A stretch of 64,000 nt of DNA, from assembly GCF_033958435.1 (NCBI RefSeq), contig NC_134150.1, positions 32,917,501 to 32,981,500 on the forward strand, in the 5' to 3' direction. Under the pieces are notes generated by a model. The model did not search any database, was not told the origin of the DNA, and saw only the letters and a list, made by a program, of their open reading frames with translations. Position 1 is the first letter of the stretch. Each line of letters starts with the position of its first letter. The translations under genes and the position numbers were made by a program. This DNA comes from Carettochelys insculpta. Its lineage: Eukaryota > Chordata > Testudines > Carettochelyidae. This document shows, piece after piece, positions 11,461 to 24,414 of the stretch.

Positions 11461-12110
11461 AATATGCAGAGTTGGTGATTGTGTGTATAAAAATTTACAT
11501 TTACGCTGACTTCAAGCAAATCTTATTTGGAGATCAGTGAGAGATGATACATGGGCAACTCTGCCCATTTATTTTTAGGAATCACTTTTCAAGATATAAA
11601 CTCACTAATAATCACTGTGAGAGACTGTGTTATATATTTGTATCATTGTAACCACAGGCTACACTCGAAAAACCTGAAAAATAATCGTTAGTTGAGACTG
11701 GAAACATAATTTACTTCTCTGTTCTAGACAATGATAAGATTTTAATCTTATCATATTGGTTGTTTTGTTACCTATTCTTTTAATTTCTTTCCATAATTTT
11801 TTTTCACTCTTGAGCTCCCTTGTACAGCCATTTTATGTGTGCTTTCGTTTTTTCTTAATAATAATACTTCACTCACTAGAAGGACCACTCTCCCCAAAGT
11901 CAGTGAACAATGGCATATGTTTATGCAAATTTACTCTACACAGTTTCTTCATGTTTAGTTTCTTTGCTCAGCTTCTTAAATACTCTGAGGTCTGTCCATC
12001 TATTGATATACCAGTATTTACGTGTTCACCTACACTATGCATTAATTATGATGATGTGATTATCTGCTGTCAGCTGTGTGCTCAACCCTTTGCAAATGTG
12101 AAAAGGACAC
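11461..12110. other. Unassigned AT-rich sequence
   Basis: Nothing recognised. A pyrimidine-rich open frame of 141 codons runs through here and into the next repeat (11756-12181). It is hydrophobic only because of its T-rich composition and crosses the repeat boundary, so it is not supported as a gene. Confidence 0.45.
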
Positions 12111-12215
12111 AGACTGAGATTTTCAAAGGCACAAATGGTAGTTTGGCACCTACCTCTTATAGACTTTCAGCAGGCATGTAGGCACCTAACTGCCCTTCGA
12201 TCTGCTGAAAATTAA
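12111..12215. mobile_element. Short palindromic repeat (old DNA element)
   Basis: 'GAGATTTTCAAAGGCACAAA' leads into 'GTTTGGCACCTACCTC', and 'GTAGGCACCTAACTGCC' precedes 'GCTGAAAATTAATCACC'. The two halves are imperfect inverted repeats with a GGCACCTA motif in each. This type is a widespread old repeat in turtles and crocodilians; I recognise the pattern but cannot name the family with certainty. Confidence 0.5.
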
Positions 12216-14010
12216 TCACCTCTGCTCCAAGGGGTTCTGTCTATTCTGATTACTGCCCTGCAATGAATGATGCCTTGTGTTTTGTTTTGGAGGCAAGGAG
12301 TTGTGTGTAAGTCCATGCAACTGCTTTCTATTTATTGAGTTCTGTGGGTAGCATAGATTTGTACCTAGTGTCTCCATGCAGCTGGGGAGAGAGTAACACA
12401 AGGAACAATGGGGTTAGCACACTCTGTCTATACCAGTCTAATTATTGGTCACTCTACCACACCTGGCAAAACTTTGGCAAAGTCTTGTTAATTTTGTGAT
12501 TTTCATGTTATTCCCTAGCATTGCACTGAGACTACTAACTCCTTCTGCCTCACCACCGAATAGCTGTCCAAGACTATCCCATTTTTGTCACTACCAGTGT
12601 GGGACTGATTTGAACTGATGACATGGTGGTAAAAGGCTTGGTATTTTATTGACAAATGCTAGAGCTACCCAGTGTTCAGTGGAGGGTGAGAGTTACTCAT
12701 TCCCACAGTCAAGGCATGATACTGCTTTTCTACAAAACTCTCTTTTGTCCCATGGAAGATTTGTGTGAGTAAAGACTGCAAAATCATTATTTTTAAGATA
12801 AATTCTTGAATCTGTTTGTTTGTTTTGGCACAGACTAACTTTCCTATTATGAATGATTGTCTCGCAATGAAATAGTAGTTTCTTGGCACCTAGGAACAAA
12901 TTTAAAAGAATGCACCATACTTAAGTTGCTTGTCTAGCATAGCATTTATTCATGTTACTCAGTGCTAACTCAGCACCTCTAGTGTTCTGTGGAATGTTTT
13001 TGCTCATAAAATATTTTCTTCCCAGCATGAGGCAGTTGCCAGAGTCAGTAACCTCCAGCATGCTTGAAATGCTAGCAGAACTGAAAATCACTGCATCTCT
13101 TGTTGTGGCAGCTGACACAACAAGCAATGGTAGTGAACAATTTTTCTTCTCATGACAATACGTAACTTGTTTAATTGTTGTACCTTTGGAGTTCAACAAA
13201 CTGAAAATTCAGATGGCAAAACAGTGCCATTTTTCAAACGAAATAGATGAAATGGAAAATCTATACCCAAGGCACACAATTCAAAAATTTCCTGCATTTT
13301 GCTGTTGAGGCTACAGTGTTAATGTCATGATTTAAAAATAAAAGATACAGAATACTGGAAACTTCTGTGATAATTTCCATAATTAGATTAATTTCTCTTA
13401 TTGATTTTTAAAAAAAAGCACTCATCAGCACAGTAACAATAACACAAAAGTCTCCACTCAGTATAGAAAATCAAACATTCATAGAATGGTCTGTGGGACA
13501 ATATTCATGCTGATAGCATGTTGAGAAAAGAAGATCAGAGCAATATGTTTTGTTTGTTTTGATTTTTAAGGTATCTTTGGCTGCACTTGCCATTTGAGCA
13601 AAAGACTTGTAAGAATTTACTCATAGGTAGGTTGTCTGAACTCTTCCTAAAAACAATATAAGTGCTATAGAATATCATAGTGAGCTTTTTATTATAACGG
13701 AAGTATTGTTAGGTTCACAGTTTTAAATCACAGCTAAACAAAAAGCTTTAGATGCTCTATTCAACCTTGTTCACAGTAAATTTTATGCTTTGGTGAAGGG
13801 TTATGTGAGGGTTCCAGATGATATCTACCTACTTACATAAATTTCAGATGGGCTTTAGAAGGTAATGGCTTTTTTCATATTTAAGGACGAGGACTACCAA
13901 AGAAAGAAAAAGCAGTGGGTCAGAACTTTTCTTTTCATTTCCCTTTTAATTCTGTAATGGTGCTTGCTTCACGCATGCCTGAATCATATATTTTCTTGTA
14001 TGAATTCATA
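12216..14010. other. Unassigned AT-rich sequence
   Basis: No gene, RNA or named repeat seen. Two mirror-image short frames around 12921-13199 are chance overlaps. Confidence 0.4.
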
Positions 14011-14325
14011 TCCTAGGACAGTGGTGACAAACTGAGAGTGACTCGCCAGAGTCGCTGTGGCTGGAGCCGCTGCCGCACCAGAGGCCATTCTGAGCTGCAG
14101 CCGTTGGGGCCGCAGAAGCCTGCAGCTCGGGGCTGGAGCTGCAGGAAGAGCCACCACCGCCACTGCTGCCATGCATTTGTCCCACCAAGTGTTGGGGCAC
14201 ATGTGTAGAGTGGTCGGAGGTCTGTCCACATGTGCAGCTCTAAGGAACCACATTTTGCCACACCCCGGTGTCCAGTTCACTTCATGTGGTGAACAGAAAG
14301 TCTATTGGACACCACCATTCTAGGA
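14011..14325. mobile_element. hAT-type MITE (299 bp) with 8-bp target duplication
   Basis: The element body, 14019-14317, starts CAGTGGTG and ends CACCACCA (complement TGGTGGTG). It is flanked by TCCTAGGA on the left (14011-14018) and TTCTAGGA on the right (14318-14325), an 8-bp duplication with one mismatch. CAGNGGTG termini and an 8-bp duplication are hallmarks of the hAT superfamily. The interior is GC-rich, with CAGCAG/CTGCTG-like runs that open frames on both strands but encode no transposase. Confidence 0.75.
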
Positions 14326-15060
14326 TGGGTGCTGATCAGCTTTTCTCAGTTAAGAATTAATGCTCACAGTTGGTGATGGTTGACTTATACCAGGGCCTAT
14401 TTTATAGACTCAATAGTAACAAATTGGTGATATAGAGGTGTGGCTATGCTAGATTTGTGGAGGAGCTCTTAAGAAACTTTCAGTGCTATCTCACCTGTTG
14501 TCCCCTTATGCCTGTAAATAAAACATCACCACCATCTTGTTTCACGTAGTAACTGTTTTTCAAAAACTTTGCTTAAGGTAAAAAGAACAAATACAGCAAA
14601 TTCACATCTATCATATCAAAAAGATAAAAAAAAAAGTTACACATAAGCAAAAAGTACTTGGCAGTAATACAATATACAAGATGAATCTATGGGGCATACT
14701 ATTGCTATTCTAATTCACTGTGTTGTTGTTCAATATTTGAAGGTTAAGAGTTTACCAAGAAAAATGGAAACAGAGCTCTGGATTGTCCTAATTTACAAGC
14801 AGTTAAGAGAATTTTGGACAATTTGGAAGTATTATTTCCTCATTTGCAATGGAAAACATTCTCTTGGTAGTTTTTCCAGTCTCTATTTATAATACGCCAC
14901 CTCCTTCTTTCCACTACATTTTTTTTTAAATATAGAAGTCATGGTTGAGGTTACACGATCAAATCAAAGAAAAACATTATTTATGAGTAGACATTGTAAA
15001 TTGCACAATTTTGTGACATTGTGAATAAAGTCCAGATTAAGCAATGTACTTTTACACATA
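14326..15060. other. Unassigned AT-rich sequence
   Basis: Nothing recognised; contains an A-rich run near 14620-14636. Confidence 0.4.
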
Positions 15061-15225
15061 AAATCATAGAACCATAGGTTTAGTAGGGACAATGCAAAGG
15101 TCATCTAGTCTAACTTTATACTAAGATGCAGGATTTGTTTTGTCTAAACTATCCAAAGTGGATGGTTATACAGCTTCTTTTTAAAAGCCTCCTGTGAAGG
15201 ATCTTCTAAAACCTCATGTGTAAAT
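15061..15225 (-). mobile_element. Old CR1 3' end, minus strand
   Basis: Reading the plus strand, 'AAATCATAGAACCATAGGTT' followed by 'AAGGTCATCTAGTCTAAC', then 'GCAGGATTTGTTTTGTCTAA' and 'AAAGCCTCCTGTGAAGGATC', is the reverse complement of a CR1 3' end of the subfamily with a long GACCATCTAG-type 3' UTR. About 165 bp remain. Confidence 0.8.
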
Positions 15226-16878
15226 TTAGACAAATGAGCAGTCCTATTGAAATACATGAAGTACAGCATGTTCTGAATTATCTAAATCAAGAGCTAAGTG
15301 AACAAACAAACAATAAAACAACAAATAACTATGTTAATTTACTTGAAAAATTTTCTTGGTTGAACGAGATTTGTTATTTTTGATAATATTTTGTATTGTA
15401 GAAATGAAAGGAAAATCATCCTAATATGGGACCAGTGAAGAGTGTTGTCATAGTGACATTTTACTGAGCAATAAAGAAATGTTTCAGTGTTTGGCTGGCA
15501 TATTATTAAATGTAGGGATTATTGAAGTTCTCCTGCATCAAAGGTATTATTTCAAAATAATTTGTAGGGCTAGTTCCTGCATGCAACTCTGTAGTCCCAC
15601 AGGCACGCACAAGTTAAAATGAGCATGTTTTGTTTTGAAACTCAGCTATTCCTGCATATTCTTCTACTGTATTTTAACATGGCCTAATCCCTGTTCCATT
15701 TTATTTTTGTTGTCTTTTTGTATGTATTCAGTCTGGATGATGACTGAAAAGTTAAGGAGTAATATTTTGATTTCAGAGCAGCAGATATTATAAAGTCAGC
15801 ATGATAAACCCCATCAATATCTTCAGGGATCAAGTAAATTAAACAAGTAATTATATCCATAATGTTTTTAGAAGTTAGAAGATTTAAATACACTATATGA
15901 CTCTCATCTGAATGTAGTTTTTTGTCTATAGTATTTCCTGCCAAAAAAAACCTCTTGACAGGAAATAAACATTAAAGTAATCTTTAATCCCTTGTCTGGT
16001 CTATTACCATTAACAATTGATGTGCTTTAATTTTGTGGGATTTTAACTACAAAATGGAATGGCTAAGTAGAGATAATTGGGTTTGGAATTATACGGTCAT
16101 TTATATCAACAGAAATGCAAGTGGCTGGGTTGGTGATTAATTATTTAACATTTCCTGGCTGTGGTTGCTAGTGTAGAATTTTCTGATATGTTCTGCTGTG
16201 AACAATTATCACCAAATGAAAGTAAACAGATCTGTAATGTGATGTCTTATTTATACATTAAACTATCTTTAGAAGATGTCCATTTCAATTTACACTGCTT
16301 CTTCTTGATGGGAGTGTCACAATCTGTTAGTTTTCTCCCCTTCTCAAGGTATTTGCAGACATACATGCCAGAATCCGTATTTCATGAACAGAGTTTCAGT
16401 TTTCGATATGACAAATGAGAATCCAGACTAAGACCCTATTAATACTTCCTGTGTCACCTGTTTATATCTCTTCCCCAGTGCACTCATAATGATGCCAGTG
16501 AATGACAAGTGTTATAATGAATCCGTGAGCTAGTAATAGACTAGATGACTTACCCACACACGCTGATGTAGACCTGAAATCAGAACTCTGGGCTTTCTGC
16601 TTCTGACCACAGGTCTCCACCACCCCAGCAGCTGATAGTAATAGTAGATCCTTTTTCTTCTGGGAAGGCAACCCCTCTGGCTCTTTCACTCACTGTCTCT
16701 CTCGCATACAAACACACACTTACACACAGAGTACATTGAAGTGTTACTTTGGTACATGGTCTGAGTATGTCTTTCATACTAGCAGTGCTTGCTATTGATA
16801 TTTGTTTTGTTTATTACTGGCTTGTTATTGAAAATATCTGTGCTATTTATCTGCCATTATGAATGGTCACTCTGAAGT
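15226..16878. other. Unassigned AT-rich sequence
   Basis: No gene or named repeat recognised. A short CA-rich stretch lies at about 16706-16730. Confidence 0.4.
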
Positions 16879-17459
16879 CAGGCAAGTCAAACTCAAAACC
16901 TACTGTGGGCTGCACAAATGAAAACTGATAGATTTCAGGCCCACCAAAGAAAGTGTACTTCTTGGAAAGTTGTAATTATTTATTATTATAGATTGTGTTT
17001 TAGGTATAGTTTATAATATTTTTTTAGGTCTTGGTTGAATACAATGCAATAATTTTAATTGAGAATTTAATACTTAATGTGAATGTTATTGTTTTGTAAT
17101 TTTATTAATAGTTCATGAAATGTGATGTGTGAAATTGTTAACAACAGGTATATAATTATTTTAATTTAAATATAAATTTAAGGTACTTTATAATTATTTT
17201 ATATTATACATAACTTGTTGTGTTGAAATAAAAACAAGTATAGACAGTGGTTAATCAAATAGAACAGCCATCTGTGAAAATTTGAGATACTTTGATATTT
17301 TGCTTTGTGCCCCAGCCAACTCCCAGCCCCATAGCTGCTGGGGTTCCCCTAACTCCTGCCAGGTCCCTGTGGCTGCAGCTGCCAGTGGGGTTACATGTAG
17401 TAATGGTCTGCAAAAAATTTAAATTGGGCCACATGTGGCCTGCATGTTTGACATGCTTG
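16879..17459. mobile_element. hAT-type MITE (about 580 bp)
   Basis: The left end, CAGGCAAGTCAAACTCAAAA, and the right end, ending TGTTTGACATGCTTG, are imperfect inverted repeats of the 'CAGGNNTGTCAAACTC...GGCC' type seen in many vertebrate hAT MITEs. Subterminal GGGCTGC / GGGCCACATGTGGCC blocks also pair. Flanks CTCTGAAG(T) and CTCTAAGT suggest a decayed 8-bp duplication. The centre (about 16980-17240) is extremely AT-rich while the right arm is GC-rich. No coding capacity. Confidence 0.7.
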
Positions 17460-18199
17460 CTCTAAGTGTTATCTAACTTCCTGTGATCCATCATCTGCCC
17501 CATAATCTACTGATATGCCACCAGAAAGAAACGCAAGCTGCATTTGAGAATTACTATTGTAAAGGCATTTCAGATCAAAGCCTCAGGTCCTTATTCACTC
17601 ATCACTCTCAGTAAATACACTACTTCACCTATTCTGAAAAAAGAAACTTACACACTGATATGTTATTGACAAAAGCAGAAACAAAATCCACAGTCCAACA
17701 GTACTATTATTACTTATTTTCATTACTGTAGATCCAAGGAGTCCTACTTATGCACCCAGGCCCACTGTGCTTAGCTCTGTAGACACACAGACCAAAAAGA
17801 CAGTGATTGTCTTTGAAAAGACCAACAGGTGGGTACTGGCAGATGGAAGAAGATGAGAAAACAATACTGATCAGCAAGACAGCTTGTGGTCTGAGCACAC
17901 CCGCAGTCTAACACTTATCAAGTTATTTGTAGGCTTTATGACAAGGGAAAGTTGTCAAGCATTTTGAATGAAGATAATGTCATAGGTTTACAGATGTTTA
18001 CAGTGTGCATCTGCATATAAGGGATGGAGGGTGGGCAGTACAGGAAAAAGCACAACGATGCTTGTTTGGCATTTTAATAACTGGGCAGAAGAGGGTGATA
18101 TCATTGCCCAATCAGAGGTGACAGTCTGCATCTTGACAGTGAATGAAAGTTAATACTCAAGGAATGATAGGCTAAAAAGTACCTTGAAAGAGAAGGCAA
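17460..18199. other. Unassigned sequence
   Basis: Nothing recognised. Confidence 0.4.
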
Positions 18200-19170
18200 G
18201 TACTGTATGTTGGTTTTGATGTGACAGAGGAGGGGAAGCTAGTGGATGCATGTAAAGAAAGTGGGGATGTGGTACAAGCAATAGGCTATGAAAATGTTCT
18301 TTGCAGCAACATGCTGAAAGGACATGAACAAAGTAAGCTGGCATTTGTCAAGGCCAGTGATGAGGATGTTGCAGTAATTGAGACTCGAGGTTATAAGAGC
18401 CTGAGTGAAAGTTAGAGTTGTGTGTATAGATAGCAAAGACTGCATCTCCAAGTTGCTATGCAGGAAGAAGTGGCAAGAGTTAGAACCTGGATGTAAGTAT
18501 CTAGAGAAAGATCAGAGCTGAAAATGATATCTGGGTTAGGGGCCCGAATTGCAGGCAGGCTGGTGGTATTTTCCTTATTGATGGCTACAAAGGGTAATGG
18601 AGAAAGCTTGGGAAGGAAAAAAAAATACACTGGTTTTGCCATGCCAAGCTTAAATTAACAGCTGGACATCTACAAGTAGATTTCAGACACATAGACCACG
18701 ATTGATGCAGATGGAGTAATGATATTGTCTGTGGCTAGTGAGAAGTCCTAAGAGAATTTGGGGAGAGAAATTTCAATGGACTGCCAGTGATGGGAGCTGG
18801 CTGAGAGAGGTATTAGGACAGAATTGGAGGGGCAGAACTCTAAACAGTGATTGTTGACAGTGATTGTTCAGTGAGTTTAGAGGGAGAGGGAGATGGAGTG
18901 GTCTAGAGAAGGCAAGTGGGGCTATGGGGGACTATTGTAAGATAGGAACAGCTAACGCAGGCCTGTGTTGTAAAGGGAAAGAGCCAAAGGTGACTGATTA
19001 AGGAGAAGACAAAGAGAGTGGAAGATGACAGTGGGTATGGGAAATGGGATGAGGTTATTGGGAAGTGGAAGGGTTAGAGGAGGAGACCAGATGATAGCTT
19101 TTTTGTCTTAGGGAGGTGAAGGAGGAGAGAGTTGTGGAAGGGGCAGGTGGACAAGGAAGCAAGCCGAGGA
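18200..19170 (+). repeat. Purine-rich ancient interspersed repeat, unassigned
   Basis: About 1 kb with strong plus-strand G+A excess and few pyrimidine runs. Phrases such as 'GTTGCAGTAATTGAGACTCG', 'TATAAGAGCCTGAGTGAAAG' and 'AACAGCTGGACATCTACAAG' recur, in my memory, in an old amniote repeat family whose name I cannot give with confidence. A 64-codon frame at the start (18221-18415) is not supported as a gene. Alternative: a unique purine-skewed sequence. Confidence 0.4.
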
Positions 19171-20366
19171 GTGGAAGAAGGACACAGTATTTTTCAATAT
19201 GTAATTAGAAGGTTTTGCTCAGCTCCTATGTGGAGCAATTTTCCTGACAGAGCTGAGCTTTCAGAAGCAGAACTGAGTCCAAAATGTTAGCTATTATTCT
19301 TGAGAGAAGCATTTGTCTTCAGAAGCCTGATACAAGAGTGAAGTAATACAAAGGAAGCACAGCAAGCTAGTGTAAGAGAAGTGTGAAGTTTGTTTGTTTT
19401 CTCCATGAGCCCAATGTTGTTTAATCTAGATGTGCAGCATCGTGGTATGGATGGAGTAATAGATGCATTGGTCTTCTCATTTGAAGAAAAGGGTATTGGC
19501 TGATGTTCCTGAAGCTAACACCATATATAGTTATTAGAAAGTCACAGTATTTATAATCTCCTTTTTGTTAATATTATAAATAAAATGTGTATCAGCCTTT
19601 ACATGCTGTAGAGAACAGTATATGTCCATCAATAGCAAAATATTAAACACTGGCACATGCCATTTGTCTTTATGACCTTTGGTTTCATAATCAGCTTTCC
19701 CTGATTTTTCACTAAATAAGGTCTTGAGCCTATTAATTGTATTTCTTCCCCATTTCCTTTAAAAATAATTAGAAGTTTTATTCTTAAGATAGCGAGAAAT
19801 ATAAGCACCCTGTTTTATAGCACATACTGCACTTTCCTTTTGACTATGACAGCTAAAAGGATACAATAGCATTTGTGGTGTCCAAGTCTAAGCCTGGAGA
19901 GTAAGTTGCATGTGTTTTGTGGCTCTCAGACATTTGAAGATTATTGTAGGAGGGTCAGTAAGTTTGACCGCTCCTGCTATGTATATAACTGTGTACAGCT
20001 AAATAATGTATTATATAGTGAAACATGTTTTTATTCCAGATACTAATAAATATTAAGGTAACTGTTTATTATTTTCTCCAGTCCTGAAATGTTACCTGTA
20101 TGTTATTTAAAATACTATTATCAGCAGGAAAAATATAGCCTAAAACAGTATTTGGAAAACTAGTTGTACATGTAGCTGTGCACTCATATCCCTGCTTTTT
20201 GAGATGCCTTTCTGCATTTTCTTCATAAGCAGTTTCTTTCTGTTTTGTGTAAATAAAAGATTTATAAAAAGTTGTTTTGAGCAGATCTGGAATGAACTAA
20301 TGCAGAAGGAAGTCAGTCGGGTAAAATTTAATGCTGTCCCCACTAGGTAAAGTTGTCCAATTAGAG
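19171..20366. other. Unassigned AT-rich sequence
   Basis: No gene or repeat family recognised. Confidence 0.4.
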
Positions 20367-21054
20367 ATAAGCTGCGTCTACACGTGCACGCTACTTCGAA
20401 GTAGCGGCACCAACTTCGAAATAGTGCCCGTCGCGTCTACACGCGTCGGGCACTATTTCAAAGTTAACTTCAATGTTAGGTGGCGAGACGTCGAAGTTGC
20501 TAACCTCATGAGGAGATAGGAGTAGCGCCCTACTTCGACGTTCAACGTCGAAGTAGGGACCGTGTAGACAATCTGCGTCCCGCAACGTCGAAATTGCTGG
20601 GTCCTCCATGGCGGCCATCAGCTGGGGGGTTGAGAGATGCTCTCTCTCCAGCCCCTGCGGGGCTCTATGGTCACCGTGGGCAGCAGCCCTTAGCCCAGGG
20701 CTTCTGGCTGCTTCTGCGGCAGCTGGGGATCTATGCTGCAGGCACAGGGTCTGCAACCGGTTCTCAGCTCTGTGTATCTTGTGTTGTTTAGTGCAACTGT
20801 GTCTGGGAGGGGCCCTTTAAGGGAGCGGTTTGCTGTTGAGTCCGCCCTGTGACCCTCTCTGCAGCTGTGCCTGGCATCCCTATTTCGATGTGTGCTACTT
20901 TGACTTGTAAACGTTCCCTCGCTGCGCCTATTTCGATGTTGGGCTGAGCAACGTCGAAGTTGAACATCGACGTTGCTGGCCCTGGAGGACGTGTAGACGT
21001 TATTCATCGAAATAGACTATTTCGATGTTGGCTGCACGTGTAGACGTAGCCATA
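20367..21054. mobile_element. Large foldback DNA element (682 bp), TTCGAA-rich, ATA duplication
   Basis: The element at 20370-21051 begins AGCTGCGTCTACACGTGCA and ends TGCACGTGTAGACGTAGCC, and both sides are flanked by ATA (20367-20369 and 21052-21054). Inner GTCTACAC/GTGTAGAC copies occur near 20436, 20562 and 20990. The left arm folds into a 'CTACTTCGAAGTAGC' hairpin, and CGTCGAA motifs repeat throughout. The GC-rich centre (20600-20800: 'TCCATGGCGGCCATCAGCTG', then CAGC-rich sequence) is shared with the element at 44683. No transposase is encoded. The 3-bp duplication suggests a PIF/Harbinger relationship, but ATA is not that group's usual TWA target, so the superfamily is inferred. Confidence 0.8.
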
Positions 21055-22430
21055 GTGTCAGAAGATTTTAACCTCTGAATGGCTGAAAGGGTGTACTAAT
21101 TTCAACCTTCATGATCTCTGCTGTAGGAGTCAACATTACAGACCTTCACTTACAATTTTATCACATCTGTCAGTCTGTGCAAAAAAGGAGCCCAGGGCTC
21201 GTGGGTGACTGAAGACCCTTTTATCCCTAGAGAGATTTATAAATTCCCTTCTTGGGGCGGGGGTGGGATGGGGTGATGTAAAGAAGCTCACCTTACCTTA
21301 TCGTTGCCAACATTTGCTCTGGTGACAAACAGAATTTCCAATCAAGCCTCTAACTTCATACCAACAAAATATAAATAACAAATATGTTTAAATGTCATTA
21401 TAAAGTACATATGAAGCTAAGAAGTCACTGACTTACACTGCCATAGATCCTGTAATGTCGTATAGTGTCTGACGTGCACATTTTTTTCCCCTTTCAATAG
21501 GTCATATTGATTTCCTGTATGGCTTTATCTGCTTAATACAAAGTGGGACTGAACAGTTATTTGTCTGGATTTAGCCATTCCTTATCAAACATTTATGAAT
21601 TAGCTATTGCTACAGCCTCTTCTTGTAAAGTCTTTCTTATTTTTATTTCAGTAAGTATACGAATGTGGTGCCAGGGCTGTAATAAATCTGGCAGTTGAAA
21701 ATGAAATGTATTTTGGAAAACTGTGTGTGAGGGATCAAGGAGTATGTCCAGTTAGTGCATTGTTTCTAGGACACCATTTGGATGTCTATTAATAAGAGTG
21801 ATTGACTCTTGTGCTTGGAGGTTGCAGTATATTCAGATTGCCAGTTTCATAGCTGCACAGTAGGTTCGTGTTCTTGGGATAAAATGTCCAACTGAAAAAG
21901 ATATGTTTGCCTAACCCCGGTCAAATTATACAGCTATCATGGGTCTGTAGATAGAATAAGATTATCATTGGGGTCATACAAAGGTCAACAGGTTTGGTTG
22001 GGAGTCTTCTCAATTGGAAAATTAATAAAAATTGCATGACTTTGATTTTTTTCATTTTTCTTTTTCAACTTCACTGGTATTTTTTCTAAATAGCAATCTT
22101 AATGTAGACTAGAGTGTAATGTTTATAACATTTCAGTTAAATGAGCATAGAAATACAGATAGATATCAATAAGATATTCTCCATGCTGTGGCTTATATTT
22201 GATGTTTGTCTTTGAAAGAAAAACACGAAACACATTCGGAATGTTCACCTGCTGCTCCAGACCTTTTTATCCCTATAACCCATATGTTTTCCAACCCATA
22301 TTATTAAAATGAGGTAATCATTATTTAGTTCCTTCCATCCAAGTATTTCAAACACTTCATTAAGTGGTTTAGGAAGGGTAGAAATAAACCTAAACCATTA
22401 CCTGAAAGAGGCTGGACAGTTTTTATTCCA
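21055..22430. other. Unassigned AT-rich sequence
   Basis: No gene or named repeat recognised. Confidence 0.4.
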
Positions 22431-22456
22431 GCAGTCCAATAGCTGAAGCTATGGTT
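22431..22456 (+). repeat. Copy 1 of a local dispersed repeat (short)
   Basis: GCAGTCCAATAGCTGAAGCT followed by ATGGTT recurs with one change at 23870-23895 and with more changes at about 24416-24445. Only the first 26 bases are shared by this copy. Confidence 0.6.
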
Positions 22457-22502
22457 ATACTCATTTTGCAGGCAAGTAAGCTAAAGAGAGGTTAAGAGAC
22501 AC

Positions 22503-22816
22503 ACTGGGCTTGTCTACACGAGCCCCCTTTTTCGAAGGGGGCATAGTAATCAGCCCAATCAGAGGAGGCTAATGAGGTGCTGCCATGCATGCATATGCAG
22601 CACCTCATTAGCACAATGCCTGCCACAGGAACTTCGAAGTTGCTGACTTTGAAGCACTGAGAGGCAGTGTAGCCGTGGGCACTTCGAAGTACCTGCCAAA
22701 CTTCCAAGTTCCCTTACTCTCAAAACATTTGCATGACAGCACCTCATTAGCTTCCTCTGTTCAGGCTGACTACCATGCTCCCTTCGAAGAAGGCAGCTAG
22801 TGTGGACAAGTCCACT
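22503..22816. mobile_element. Foldback MITE (308 bp) with ACT target duplication
   Basis: The body at 22506-22813 starts GGGCTTGTCTACACGAGC and ends GCTAGTGTGGACAAGTCC, with ACT on both sides (22503-22505 and 22814-22816). It contains the palindromic CTAATGAGGTGCTG...CAGCACCTCATTAG core (22569-22611) and ACTTCGAAGT motifs. It shares ends and core with the elements at 9494, 26451, 35958 and 59033. Non-coding. Confidence 0.8.
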
Positions 22817-23869
22817 GTGAAGGGCAAGACAATAGAACTTAAGTTCCTGACTGCCTGTTTTTGCCCTAACCAGAAAGACTTTTGTCTAAACCTGAGGAGT
22901 ACTTAGAAAGCTATGCAAAAAAGGAAGTGGAAAACTTAGCACAAACTATGACATTTAATAATTGCACAAGAAAGGCTTCTTAAGTGAAGCCTCATTGTTA
23001 TTAATAATGATAATCATTCATACAGTGCCATAAATTTGCATGCCACTTACAAAGGAAACATTCCCTGTGATTTGCCTTACTTTGTCTTCTCTTAATCTAT
23101 CAGGTTTTTAACCCTCTTGTAGCATACTGTATTCTACTTTGCCTCCCTTTTATTTCTGCTCACTATTGCTTAAATGACCTCTCAGTAAGCCTTCTTATAT
23201 AGAACCCTGCTATTCTGCCTTGAATGTGCAAGGTCAATAATGATTACCCTCTAACTTGGAAGGGCATCCTCTCCTCAGCTTGCACACTGTGTTGAGCCAG
23301 TCTCCCTGCATGCCATAATTGTAATTTCTCTTGTAAACTGCAATACTGGTAAAAGAATTGTTCAAAAATACTACTGCGTAGTTCACTAATATATGAAACC
23401 TGGCAACAGCAAGCTGTAACTGTAGTATTTTAATTGTGATAAATTATCAGCTTTATATTTTGTGAACCTTTTAGAGCAATGTAAATAATTTTGGAATACA
23501 TTTCAAAGATACTATGTAGCCTGTTCTATTTTAATAGGTGGTTGGAAAGCTACAGTTTAATAGTCAACATCCAGAATCTAAATGCAGATGTTTTAATTCT
23601 TTTTTCAGCTTCCAAACATATGCATGATGATCTGTGTACCTTGTAAATTATCCAAATGCATGTGCACAACACATAAACATTAACTGTCCTGAGTATCAAG
23701 GTATATTAAGTATCAGAGGGGTATTAGGGTGTATTGAGAAAGCTTTGTTTATTTAGAAGCTGTAATAATAGTTTTATATTATTTCTTAGGGTGAATAGTC
23801 CTTGAACAATTACTTATAAAATGTACCCAAGGAAAGTATATAAAAGAACTATGTAAAATTGAATTGAAA

Positions 23870-23962
23870 GCAGTCCAATAGCTGAAGCCATGGTTCAATC
23901 TGATGAACCTTGGAAGGCTTACCTAATGTAAGAACTGATGTTTTCTGTGCTGTGCAAACTAC
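23870..23962 (+). repeat. Copy 2 of a local dispersed repeat
   Basis: From 'GCAGTCCAATAGCTGAAGCC' through 'CCTTGGAAGGCTTACC' to 'AACTGATGTTTTCTGTGC', this roughly 90-bp stretch aligns with 24415-24505. By eye about three quarters of positions match. Confidence 0.65.
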
Positions 23963-24414
23963 AGCTTAACGTTTTAAAAATTATGTGCTTTAATACTTTG
24001 TATACAATTGATGATTTTCCTATTATAGTATCAATTCTAATTTCAGGATCATCAATTTTAGAGGTTAGTATGCTTAGCGAAAATAAAAAAAATATTAATG
24101 CTGATATTTTATGTAGGCACTGTGGTCTACTCACTCTGTACCTGATTCAAAGATCTGTGCATATATGTTGTAAGAATGCTGCTGATTTGATTTTCATTAT
24201 TTTTCCACGTGCTGTGCATTTCCAGGATCCATTTTGAAATGTGAATTTTTTATTTTTATAACAACAAACCTTAAAATCAGGAAAATGCATCCAGGTAATA
24301 AATATAAGAAACGTACTCAGGTACATATCTAAATAGAGATACAGTAGTTTTAAAATCTGAGTTCACTGAACATGAATAGTTACTTAAAGTGTAACTGGAA
24401 TTGACTATGTCATG

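Noticed and set aside
11756..12181. 141-codon frame with hydrophobic N-terminus
   Set aside because: It runs through the boundary of a palindromic repeat at about 12111 and is pyrimidine-biased; no supporting context.
20391..21007. Open frames up to 121 codons on both strands
   Set aside because: They lie inside the 682-bp foldback element and differ from the equivalents in the related copy at 44683.
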